DNA of 45,902 nt from Bacteroidota bacterium (GTDB lineage: Bacteria > Bacteroidota > Bacteroidia > Chitinophagales > Chitinophagaceae), in the NCBI GenBank assembly GCA_018268075.1, contig JAFDXH010000190.1:1-45902 (forward strand), in the 5' to 3' direction. The position numbers and the translations under genes are program-made. The stretch's first letter is position 1. Each line of letters starts with the position of its first letter. Of the stretch, positions 17,607 through 24,992 are shown piece by piece. Under the pieces are notes generated by a model. That model saw only the letters and a list, made by a program, of their open reading frames with translations. It was not told where the DNA came from and did no database searches.

Positions 17607-17637
17607 ACAAATGGCGTATATTTGTGCGACAAATGGC
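17607..17637 (+). promoter_or_regulatory. RES-Xre promoter box with repeated operator half-sites
   Basis: The -7 box TATATTTG (17617-17624) is flanked and overlapped by three copies of a 6-bp half-site: ACAAAT at 17607-17612, its reverse complement ATTTGT at 17620-17625, and ACAAAT at 17629-17634. The first and third lie in a 10-bp direct repeat (GACAAATGGC at 17606-17615 and 17628-17637) spaced 22 bp start to start, about two helix turns. The second and third form an inverted repeat around GCG. Position and symmetry suggest an operator for the antitoxin. Confidence 0.65.
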
Positions 17638-17642
17638 ACACC

Positions 17643-18080
17643 TTGAAAGATAAAAATTATAAAAAGATAAAATCACCCCAGAGCAATGCTGAAGATTTGC
17701 AATCTGGCTATAGCGGTACAAGCCTTCCAAAGCTAACCAAAGATTTCACCTATAATAATTTTAAAAAAATAGCCGCAAAAACAGACTTCACCCAAAAAGA
17801 ATGGTCGGATATTTTACATATTTCTGAAAGAACATTACAACGATACTCAAAAGACAATACCACTTTTAATTTTAGTGTTACTGATAGAATTCTTCAGATA
17901 GACAAAGTACTTCATAGAGGTGAGGAAGTATTTGGAAGCCATGAGAAATTTCTTCAATGGCTGCGAAATGACCCCTATATGCTGGAAGGAAGGCTTTCTT
18001 TCAATGCGCTTGCAAGCTTTGAAGGCATTAATAATATACTTACCCAATTGGGAAGAATTGAACATGGAATATTTGCATGA
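17643..18080 (+). CDS. Xre/MbcA/ParS-family antitoxin of a RES-Xre module
   Basis: DNA-binding antitoxin that neutralises the RES toxin and probably represses its own promoter. About 145 residues if it starts at the TTG at 17643. No in-frame ATG occurs before residue 110 or so, and an earlier TTG (17622) lies inside the -7 box. Middle part: helix-turn-helix-like FTQKEWSDILHISERTLQRY. C-terminal part: the toxin-binding MbcA/ParS (DUF2384) domain, with FLQWLRNDPYMLEGRLSFNALASFEG...LGRIEHGIFA matching the family pattern 'WL..p...L.g..P...l.t..G...v...L.rIe.G'. Its stop overlaps the toxin start (ATGA, 18077-18080), typical of translational coupling in this TA type. Confidence 0.85.
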   Translation: MKDKNYKKIKSPQSNAEDLQSGYSGTSLPKLTKDFTYNNFKKIAAKTDFTQKEWSDILHISERTLQRYSKDNTTFNFSVTDRILQIDKVLHRGEEVFGSHEKFLQWLRNDPYMLEGRLSFNALASFEGINNILTQLGRIEHGIFA

Positions 18081-18532
18081 TAGTTTACCGAATTACTAAC
18101 GAGCCTTACAAAGACGATATTTCCGGCAACGGCGCTGCATTATATGGTTCCAGATGGAATTCCAGAGGAACTCATCTGTTATACACTTCACAGCATATCT
18201 CACTTAGCATCCTTGAATCGCTGGTGCATCTGCGAAGAAATGAAATTCCGCCCAATCAATATTTATTACATATTGAATTTCCAGATGAAAAAAAGATTAT
18301 TGAAATATCCTACAAAAAAATGAAGAAGAACTGGACTACAGAGATAGAATATACGCAGTGGCTCGGCGATCAGTTTATGCAAAATAAGGAAGGGCTTATT
18401 TTAAAAGTACCTTCTGCTATAGTACCTGAAGAACACAATTACTTATTAAACCCGAAGCACGCTGATTTTAAAAAAGTAAGAATCGTCTCCGCCAAATTAT
18501 TGGATTTGGATAAACGATTATTCAATTTCTAA
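18077..18532 (+). CDS. RES-domain toxin
   Basis: Toxin of a type II RES-Xre pair; characterised members degrade or transfer from NAD+ and so stop growth. The 151-residue protein is one RES domain. The visible pattern includes an early Arg (VYRIT), the Gly-rich GNGAALYGSRWNSRG block (Arg26), LLYTSQHISLSILESLVHL (Tyr36, Glu47), QWLGDQF and the C-terminal IVPEEHNYLLNPKHADF. Arg, Tyr and Glu in these blocks are the residues reported as important in the family, so the toxin looks intact. It overlaps the antitoxin gene by 4 bases. folK starts 16 bases downstream on the same strand, so the TA promoter may also feed folK. Confidence 0.9.
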   Translation: MIVYRITNEPYKDDISGNGAALYGSRWNSRGTHLLYTSQHISLSILESLVHLRRNEIPPNQYLLHIEFPDEKKIIEISYKKMKKNWTTEIEYTQWLGDQFMQNKEGLILKVPSAIVPEEHNYLLNPKHADFKKVRIVSAKLLDLDKRLFNF

Positions 18533-18548
18533 CCATAGCATCTTAATT

Positions 18549-19034
18549 ATGAACCTACTATATCTCATTACCGGAAGCAACATAGGTGAGAGGCGCAAAA
18601 ATCTTACGAATGCACGTGCCTATATTGAAAAAAAAATCGGTCATATTGAGCGCAGTTCTATTATTTATGAAACAGAACCTTGGGGAAACAGCGACCAACC
18701 GGCATTTTACAATCAGGTACATATAGTAAGTACCCTCTTATCGCCTCAGTTGATAATGGATAAATTACTTGCTATAGAAAAGCAAATGGGGCGCGTAAGA
18801 ACAATAAAAAATGCTGCCCGTATTATTGACATTGATATTTTATTTTTCAATGATGAAATCATCAACCTTCCCGGCTTGGTGATCCCACATATTGAAATCA
18901 GTAACCGACGATTTGTGCTGCTGCCTATGGCCGAATTATCGCCTGACATGATGCATCCTGTATTAAAAACAACAATACAAGATTTGCTGGCTAAATGTAA
19001 TGATCCATTAAGGGTAATTCCTTTGAAAAAATAA
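18549..19034 (+). CDS. folK: 2-amino-4-hydroxy-6-hydroxymethyldihydropteridine diphosphokinase
   Basis: HPPK transfers pyrophosphate from ATP to the pterin precursor in folate synthesis. 161 residues, the usual length. Seen: ITGSNIGERRKNL at the N-terminus (pterin/ATP loop), SSIIYETEPWGNSDQPAFYNQV (about 37-58, the conserved ETePwG..dqp.F.N segment), the ATP-binding MGRVRTIKNAARIIDIDILFF (95-98 and the paired Asp residues that bind Mg2+) and IPHIEISNRRFVLLPMAEL. It is complete. It lies directly behind the RES toxin (16 bases), and a deoxynucleoside kinase follows after a 135-base gap with its own promoter. Confidence 0.96.
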   Translation: MNLLYLITGSNIGERRKNLTNARAYIEKKIGHIERSSIIYETEPWGNSDQPAFYNQVHIVSTLLSPQLIMDKLLAIEKQMGRVRTIKNAARIIDIDILFFNDEIINLPGLVIPHIEISNRRFVLLPMAELSPDMMHPVLKTTIQDLLAKCNDPLRVIPLKK

Positions 19035-19073
19035 AGCCCAATAAATAGGCTACTTCATTATGCCACAATTGAA

Positions 19074-19106
19074 TTGAATTAATTCAGAATTAGGGTGTTA
19101 TTTTTG
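19074..19106 (+). promoter_or_regulatory. promoter of the deoxynucleoside kinase gene
   Basis: TTG (19074-19076), a 22-base spacer and TATTTTTG (19099-19106) match the Bacteroidota TTG-N17-23-TAnnTTTG pattern. The leader would be about 60 bases to the ATG at 19170. The in-frame TTG at 19095, at the upstream edge of the box, cannot be the start codon. Confidence 0.6.
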
Positions 19107-19169
19107 ACCCAAAATAATTTCAAAAAAAAATCTATAAAGGACACAAAAGATTTTGTAAGGAGAATCCGA

Positions 19170-19802
19170 ATGAAATATAATTTTATTACTGTTGAAGGCA
19201 ATATTGGTGCAGGAAAAACAACGCTGGCTACTATATTAAGCCGGCACTTCAATGCGCGCCTGATTTTAGAAGAATTTGCCGACAATCCGTTTCTACCAAA
19301 ATTTTATGAGAATAAGGATCAATATGCGTTTCCGTTAGAATTGTTTTTCATGGCTGAAAGATATAAACAATTAAAAGAGCTTCTACATACCAAGGACCTC
19401 TTTCGCACAACGACTATCTCTGATTATCTATTTACTAAATGCCTACTATTTGCAAAAGTCAATTTGCCTGAACAAGAATACCTACTGTATCAAAAGCTAT
19501 TTGAAATTATTAATCCGCAGTTAATACAGCCCGACCTGCTTATATACCTGCATGCTCCAGTAACGAGGCTAAAAGAAAATATAAAAAAAAGAAATCGATC
19601 GTATGAGCAATCAATAGATCCTGATTATTTATTTTCTTTACAACAAACATATACCCAATACATAAAACAACATAGCCTTAAAACTTTATTTATTGATGCA
19701 TCCAATGCTGATTTTTTGAGCAACGACGCGCATGTAGAAGCAGTGCTGAATGCCTTAGAAAAGGATTATGAAGAGGGTCAGAATTTTTTAGTATTGCCCT
19801 AA
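19170..19802 (+). CDS. deoxynucleoside kinase (first copy)
   Basis: Phosphorylates deoxyribonucleosides for salvage in the cytoplasm. 210 residues from the ATG at 19170. P-loop GNIGAGKT at residues 10-17, then EEFADNPFLPKFY (the dNK family E-x-x-x-x-N-P-F-L block), the nucleoside-binding PLELFFMAERY, SDYLFTKCLLFAK (the D-R/Y motif) and the lid-like KENIKKRNRSYEQSIDPDYL with its Arg pair. Placement behind folK is common in Bacteroidota. A second, clearly paralogous kinase is at 35.6-36.2 kb; there the motif reads DRTIYEDAHIFA rather than SDYLFTKCLLFA, so the two may differ in substrate. The substrate cannot be fixed from sequence alone. The MFS gene follows after 12 bases. Confidence 0.9.
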   Translation: MKYNFITVEGNIGAGKTTLATILSRHFNARLILEEFADNPFLPKFYENKDQYAFPLELFFMAERYKQLKELLHTKDLFRTTTISDYLFTKCLLFAKVNLPEQEYLLYQKLFEIINPQLIQPDLLIYLHAPVTRLKENIKKRNRSYEQSIDPDYLFSLQQTYTQYIKQHSLKTLFIDASNADFLSNDAHVEAVLNALEKDYEEGQNFLVLP

Positions 19803-19814
19803 ATAGAAAATTGA

Positions 19815-21053
19815 ATGGAAAATAAACAAGACCCCTTTTCTTCAATAAAAAATAAGGAATACAGGTATTTATTGTTAGGTAGGTTTTCGTTTATAATGGC
19901 GCTTCGCATGATGTCCACCCTCATTGGCTGGTGGATATATTTACTCACAAATGATCCCTTTGCCATTGGATTAGTGGGGTTAGCTGAGGTGATTCCGGCT
20001 TTATCACTTGCATTGTATGCCGGCCACATTATTGATCAAAGTGAAAAAAGAAAATTACTCATCCGTCAGATGTTCTTTTACCTGCTTGCGGCCTTAGCAT
20101 TGGTAGCTCTTTCTTCAAAGCCAATACAGGCCCATCTTTCCCTACATTCCACTTCTCTTTTTATCTACCTGATTATTTTTTGCACCGGCATTTTCAGGGC
20201 TTTTGCAGGGCCGGTTCATGGCGCTATGATTGCATACATTGTACCGCGTGAAGAATTGCAAAATGCAACCACCTGGAGTCAGGGCACCTTCTTGTCGGCA
20301 TCTGTTACAGGCCATGCTATTGGCGGCTTTCTGATAGCGGTAGCAGGTATTACCGGCACATTGGTATCCGTTTGCTTTCTGATGACCACTTCCATATTTT
20401 TTATTTTTAACCTATTGCCCAAACCCCCTTCCATCAAAAAAGGCTCTGTGCGCACATGGGAAAGTGTAAAGGAAGGCCTAAGGTTTGTTTACAAGACAAA
20501 GGAGCTCTTGGGTGCCATTACCCTCGATTTATTTGCAGTACTATTTGGTGGGGCCGTAGCCCTTATTCCCATTTATGCAAGAGATATTTTAAAGGTAGGC
20601 CCAGAAGGTTTTGGAATTTTAAACGGAGCTTCAGACCTTGGTTCTATTTGCATCGTTATACTTCTCACATTTTTTCCTCCTAAGCGCAAACAAGGAAAAA
20701 AACTTTTACTTGCAGTAGGTGGTTTTGGCATTTGCATTATCATCTTTGGTATTTCAAAAATATTTTTACTTTCCTTTTTTGCATTAATGATTTCGGGTAT
20801 GCTTGATGGCATAAGTGTAGTAATCCGAGGTACCATAACTCAGCTAAAAACACCGGACTATATGCGTGGGAGGGTAATGAGTGTAAACTCTATGTTCGTA
20901 AATTCCAGCAATGAATTAGGCCAATTTGAAAGTGGCCTCACTGCTAAATTAATGGGCACCATATCCTCCGTAGTTTTTGGTGGGGGCATGACACTGCTGG
21001 TAGTAGCCGGTACATGGCTAAAAGCACCTACATTAAGAAAGATGGAATACTAA
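19815..21053 (+). CDS. MFS transporter (MFS_3/EntS-like exporter)
   Basis: Inner-membrane major facilitator, 412 residues with about 12 membrane segments in two halves. The loop 2-3 motif A appears as GHIIDQSEKRK (residues 70-80), close to the 'G.laDr..rR.ll' form of the MFS_3 group that contains the enterobactin exporter EntS. GPVHGAMIAYIVPREELQNATTWSQGTF in the middle of the N-terminal half is also typical of that group, as is the C-terminal RGTITQLKTPDYMRGRVMSVNSMF. The substrate is unknown; no siderophore genes are near. It probably shares the transcript of the deoxynucleoside kinase (12-base gap). Its stop lies only 3 bases from the stop of the convergent FKBP gene. Confidence 0.88.
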   Translation: MENKQDPFSSIKNKEYRYLLLGRFSFIMALRMMSTLIGWWIYLLTNDPFAIGLVGLAEVIPALSLALYAGHIIDQSEKRKLLIRQMFFYLLAALALVALSSKPIQAHLSLHSTSLFIYLIIFCTGIFRAFAGPVHGAMIAYIVPREELQNATTWSQGTFLSASVTGHAIGGFLIAVAGITGTLVSVCFLMTTSIFFIFNLLPKPPSIKKGSVRTWESVKEGLRFVYKTKELLGAITLDLFAVLFGGAVALIPIYARDILKVGPEGFGILNGASDLGSICIVILLTFFPPKRKQGKKLLLAVGGFGICIIIFGISKIFLLSFFALMISGMLDGISVVIRGTITQLKTPDYMRGRVMSVNSMFVNSSNELGQFESGLTAKLMGTISSVVFGGGMTLLVVAGTWLKAPTLRKMEY

Positions 21054-21056
21054 TAT

Positions 21057-21491
21057 TTACGCAGGCTTAATTTCCACCAATTCTATATCAAATACCAATT
21101 CTTTACCAGCCAATTCATGATTGGCATCCAGAATTACTACATCCTCTTTTATTTCGCTAACTACCACAGGTACCGGATGCCCTTCTGCATTCTGCAATTG
21201 CAATTTCATACCGGGTTCAAGTTTCATATCAGCCGGTATATTAGATTTAGGAAATTCAATTATTGCTGATTCATTTTTATGGCCATAAGCATCCTCAGGC
21301 AAGATATTAATTGTTTTTTTATCTCCCACCTGCATCCCCGGAATCGCATCATCAAAACCTTTGATCATTTGCCCCGCCCCTACTGTAAAAGCAAGCGGTG
21401 ATCTTCCATTACTAGAATCAAATTGTTCGCCAGAGGTTAATTTACCTGTATAATGAACTTTTACTTGGTCGCCTTTTTTTGCTTTACTCAT
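21057..21491 (-). CDS. FKBP-type peptidyl-prolyl isomerase (SlyD/FkpB-like)
   Basis: Prolyl cis-trans isomerase, 144 residues without a signal peptide, so cytoplasmic. N-terminal FKBP strand KKGDQVKVHYTGKLTSGEQFDSS, then PLAFTVGAGQMIKGFDDAIPGMQVGDKK (active-site pocket), and an insert-in-flap stretch (about 75-125) as in SlyD, ending VILDANHELAGKELVFDIELVEI, a near-perfect SlyD/FkpB signature. The His-rich metal-binding tail of E. coli SlyD is absent, so no nickel role is suggested. ATG at 21491. It is convergent with the MFS gene and divergent from namZ. Confidence 0.92.
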   Translation of the reverse strand: MSKAKKGDQVKVHYTGKLTSGEQFDSSNGRSPLAFTVGAGQMIKGFDDAIPGMQVGDKKTINILPEDAYGHKNESAIIEFPKSNIPADMKLEPGMKLQLQNAEGHPVPVVVSEIKEDVVILDANHELAGKELVFDIELVEIKPA

Positions 21492-21618
21492 GATTGTAAG
21501 TTTAATTTTATTATCAATTTAAATAAAGTAACAAAAAAGATTTTACTTATCATTATTTTCATGAATACAACAGGCTATTTTTTAATATTTTTACCATTCA
21601 TTGTTAAAAGTGTCCATT

Positions 21619-22872
21619 ATGCGACTTGTTAAGATTTCCATTATCATACTATTTTCTTTGATTTGTAAAAATGGAGTAGCCCAAAAGGAAATTAAGCCTG
21701 GCGCCATGCAAATGAAGCAATATATTCCATTGCTGAAAGGGAAAAAGGTGGGTGTCTTTGCCAATCAAACATCCATGGTTGGCCATATTCATTTGGTAGA
21801 TACTTTATTAAAACAAGGCATTAATGTAGTTTGCATCTTTGGCCCTGAACATGGCTTCAGAGGTACAGCAGATGCCGGCGAAAAGGTGGGTAATTATATT
21901 GATGAAGAAACCAAGATTCCTGTTATTTCATTGTATGGCAGCAAACATCAACCTTCCAAAGAAGATTTGCAAAATGTAGATATTCTACTGTTTGATCTTC
22001 AGGATGTAGGCACCCGGTTTTATACTTATATCAATTCAATGCAACATTTTATGGAAGCTGCATTTGAGAATAATAAACCATTGATCATTCTGGACAGGCC
22101 CAACCCAAATGGCTTTTATGTAGATGGCCCTGTACTCGACTTAAAATACCGTTCTGGCGTAGGCCAGCAACCAGTTCCAATAGTATATGGCATGACGATA
22201 GGCGAATATGCGCTAATGCTGGCTGGGGAAAAATGGTTATCGCCTGAGGCCAATAATAAATATGCTTCATTTAAAAGCGCTTTAAAAACAGATACTAAAA
22301 ATTTTCACCTGCTGATCATAAAAAATGAAAATTATGACCATAACAGTAAATATATACTACCCGTAAAACCTTCACCCAACCTACCGGAAATTCAATCTAT
22401 TTACCTTTACCCTTCTACTTGTTTTTTTGAAGGAACCACACTTAGTGAAGGCCGTGGCACAGACAAGCCCTTTGAAATTTTTGGAGCGCCTACCCTACCT
22501 CATAATTTATTTACCTTTACCCCTAAGCCCATGCCAGGCGCCATGAGTAGCAAGCATTATGGCGCTACTTGTTACGGATGGAATCTGTCAGGAACTCCTG
22601 AAGAAGTTTTAAAAACAACTGACCAGAAAATACAATTAAAATGGCTGATAGAAGCTTACAAACTTTTTCCACAAAAGGATAGTTTTTTTATTCTGCCCAA
22701 ATCGGGAAATATGGAAAATTCTTTTTTCAACAAGCTGGCAGGCAATAATGAACTATGGCAACAGATAAAAAACGGAACACCAGAGCGTGTAATCCGGGCA
22801 TCATGGGAACCTCAGCTTTCTGCCTTTAAAAAAATCAGAAAAAAATATCTATTGTACAAAGACTTTAAATAA
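21619..22872 (+). CDS. DUF1343 exo-beta-N-acetylmuramidase (NamZ family)
   Basis: 417 residues from the ATG at 21619; the frame from 21601 would begin at a TTG before the signal peptide. The signal peptide MRLVKISIIILFSLICKNGVAQ puts it in the periplasm or outside. The DUF1343 core is clear: KGKKVGVFANQTS (about residues 44-56), IFGPEHGFRGTADAGEKV, LFDLQDVGTRFYTYI, ILDRPNPNG and PIVYGMTIGEYA, then YLYPSTCFFEGTTLSEGRGTDKPFEIFGAP. The Bacillus member YbbC/NamZ removes N-acetylmuramic acid from non-reducing ends of peptidoglycan fragments, which supports a role in cell-wall turnover here; that is transferred by family. fmt follows in the same direction after 45 bases. Confidence 0.88.
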   Translation: MRLVKISIIILFSLICKNGVAQKEIKPGAMQMKQYIPLLKGKKVGVFANQTSMVGHIHLVDTLLKQGINVVCIFGPEHGFRGTADAGEKVGNYIDEETKIPVISLYGSKHQPSKEDLQNVDILLFDLQDVGTRFYTYINSMQHFMEAAFENNKPLIILDRPNPNGFYVDGPVLDLKYRSGVGQQPVPIVYGMTIGEYALMLAGEKWLSPEANNKYASFKSALKTDTKNFHLLIIKNENYDHNSKYILPVKPSPNLPEIQSIYLYPSTCFFEGTTLSEGRGTDKPFEIFGAPTLPHNLFTFTPKPMPGAMSSKHYGATCYGWNLSGTPEEVLKTTDQKIQLKWLIEAYKLFPQKDSFFILPKSGNMENSFFNKLAGNNELWQQIKNGTPERVIRASWEPQLSAFKKIRKKYLLYKDFK

Positions 22873-22917
22873 AATATCTTATACCTGATTTTTCCTTTCC
22901 TATAAAAAAAATATAAA

Positions 22918-23853
22918 ATGAAACCGCTTAATATAGTTTTCATGGGTACCCCCAATTTTGCGGTAGCATCATTAGAAAAACTGCTCGCTTCCGAACACCA
23001 TATTGCAGCAGTGATAACAGCGCCAGATAAACCGGCAGGAAGAGGGCTTCAACCTCATGAAAGCGAGGTGAAAAAATTTGCCTTGAAAAATCATTTGAAT
23101 ATTCTACAGCCTTTTAAATTAAAAGACCCTGATTTTTTAACTACACTACAATCTTTGCAAGCAGACCTTCAAGTAGTAGTTGCATTTAGAATGTTGCCTG
23201 AAATTGTTTGGAGGATGCCCCCGTTAGGCACTATTAATCTTCATGCCTCATTACTTCCCCAATACCGTGGCGCCGCACCTATAAATTGGGCTATCATCAA
23301 TGGAGAAAAAGAAACTGGAATTACCACCTTCAAACTACAGCAGGAAATAGATACAGGCAATATAATTTTTCAACAAAAGATACCCATAGCGCTCGATGAC
23401 AATGCAGGCATACTACACGACAAATTAATGATTGCAGGTGCAGATCTTATATTGAAAACGGTAAATAATATTGCTCAGGGAAATATTACAGAAATAAAAC
23501 AAACACTGAATCAAACCGGCGAATTGAAATCAGCGCCAAAAATATTTAACGAAACTTGTGAAATAAATTGGGAATCATCCTGCATGGAAGTTTACAATCA
23601 GATAAGAGGATTATCGCCCTACCCTACTGCATTTACCTTTTTGAATAATAAGAAATTAAAAATCTATTCAGCAGCCACAGAAATAACTGATAGCCCAGTA
23701 TCGCCCGGCCAGGTATTTTCTGATAATAAATCTTATTTAAAATTTTCTACCACAGATGGCTATATATCATTAAAGGAGCTACAATTAGAGGGCAAAAAGA
23801 AAATGAAAATTACAGATTTCCTAAATGGATTTAGAATGCACACAAATAATTAA
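22918..23853 (+). CDS. fmt: methionyl-tRNA formyltransferase
   Basis: Formylates initiator Met-tRNA with 10-formyl-tetrahydrofolate. 311 residues, normal length. The N-terminal domain begins IVFMGTPNFAVASLEKL and has the catalytic block NLHASLLPQYRGAAPINWAI (about 106-125; Asn, His and a following Asp are the family's catalytic residues), then ETGITTFKLQQEIDTGNI. The C-terminal domain with NQIRGLSPYPTAFTF completes the tRNA-binding part. ATG at 22918. It lies behind namZ and is convergent with the LysM gene (12 bases between stops, no terminator visible). Confidence 0.97.
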   Translation: MKPLNIVFMGTPNFAVASLEKLLASEHHIAAVITAPDKPAGRGLQPHESEVKKFALKNHLNILQPFKLKDPDFLTTLQSLQADLQVVVAFRMLPEIVWRMPPLGTINLHASLLPQYRGAAPINWAIINGEKETGITTFKLQQEIDTGNIIFQQKIPIALDDNAGILHDKLMIAGADLILKTVNNIAQGNITEIKQTLNQTGELKSAPKIFNETCEINWESSCMEVYNQIRGLSPYPTAFTFLNNKKLKIYSAATEITDSPVSPGQVFSDNKSYLKFSTTDGYISLKELQLEGKKKMKITDFLNGFRMHTNN

Positions 23854-23865
23854 AGCACTGCTCAA

Positions 23866-24858
23866 TTATTTTATAAAACTAATTTCACAATTAAAATTTT
23901 CAGAAACGCCTAATTCTTCGGCTGCGGCATTACTAATGATAACCAATAACCCTTCATTCTGTTTCAACTCAGGGTTTGAATCTAACACTTTGGCATAAAT
24001 GCTTTTGTTAGTGGCTGGATTATTTATTTTTATAATGGTACCAGGTGTAGCATTATTATTAAAACAATAATATTTACCATCTTGCCAGCCACTGGTAGAT
24101 TTGAATATGCCACCTGTACCTGCGTCACTTGCCTTATCACCAGATTGCTCGTCAAAAATCTTTTTAAAAAATCCACCTTTAAAATCAATTGTTGAATGTG
24201 ATGGCGCCTTATTGGTCGCCACTTTTTCTTCTACAGGCTTCACGGCCTTTTCTTCCTGAACTACGCTTTTTTCAGAAGAAATTTCAGGTTTCTTTGCTAC
24301 TTCAGTTTTCGGTGTTTCTACTTTTTCGGTATGGGGTACTTCTGCCGGCGGCGTAACCTTCTTTACTACTGGTTCCACATTATCTTGTGCCAAAGTAGAT
24401 TGAGATTTATCTACTTTTAAATACCCGACTATCAAAGATGTACCTGCACTTATGCCATCAGATGAAAGGTGGTTCCATTGCTTAATATTAGCCAGCGAAA
24501 CTTTATTATAATTTAATCCTAAACGGTATAGCGTTTCCTTTTCTGTAACTGTATGATAAACAGGTATAAGGCCCATACCACTTATTTTTTCGCTTTGGAC
24601 AAAATTATTTTTATCGAGCGGAATCTTAATATTCTGTCCGATATCCAGACCGGTTTCTATTCTTAAATTATTATAAAGCGCCAAGGCTTTAGGCGCTACA
24701 TTGTATGTTCGGCTAAGGCTGTATAAACTTTCCTTAGGTTGTACAGAATGCAATAAAAATAAATGGGGTGCTGTTCCCTGTATTTCAAGAGTGGCCTGTT
24801 GAGCCAACAAACCTTTTCCTGCAATCAAAAAAAATACAACTAAAATACGTTGGAGCAT
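23866..24858 (-). CDS. secreted protein with two LysM domains and a C-terminal DPBB-like domain
   Basis: 330 residues. A signal peptide (MLQRILVVFFLIAGKGLLAQQ) is followed by a first LysM unit (about 36-80, HSVQPKESLYSLSRTYNV...LDIGQNIKIPL) and a second (about 101-147, HTVTEKETLYRLGLNYNKV...GTSLIVG). Next comes an acidic/basic low-complexity linker rich in Lys, Glu, Val and Pro (about 150-225). The last 85 residues (DGKYYCFNNNATPGTIIKINNP...IYAKVLDSNPEL...GVSENF) look like a double-psi beta-barrel domain as in RlpA/expansin-like proteins, but the catalytic Asp of lytic RlpA is not obvious. LysM binds peptidoglycan, so a periplasmic cell-wall role is likely. Downstream of tgt on the same strand (134-base gap). 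Confidence 0.82.
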   Translation of the reverse strand: MLQRILVVFFLIAGKGLLAQQATLEIQGTAPHLFLLHSVQPKESLYSLSRTYNVAPKALALYNNLRIETGLDIGQNIKIPLDKNNFVQSEKISGMGLIPVYHTVTEKETLYRLGLNYNKVSLANIKQWNHLSSDGISAGTSLIVGYLKVDKSQSTLAQDNVEPVVKKVTPPAEVPHTEKVETPKTEVAKKPEISSEKSVVQEEKAVKPVEEKVATNKAPSHSTIDFKGGFFKKIFDEQSGDKASDAGTGGIFKSTSGWQDGKYYCFNNNATPGTIIKINNPATNKSIYAKVLDSNPELKQNEGLLVIISNAAAEELGVSENFNCEISFIK

Positions 24859-24992
24859 ATTGGGTTTTTAACAATGTACAAAACAAAAAATACTTTAGGT
24901 AAAAATATTAAATCTTCCCCTTTCCAATAAAGGCATGAAGTTAAATTTTTTTTTACAGTAGTAATAATTTAAAAATTATAATTCCATTCAAT

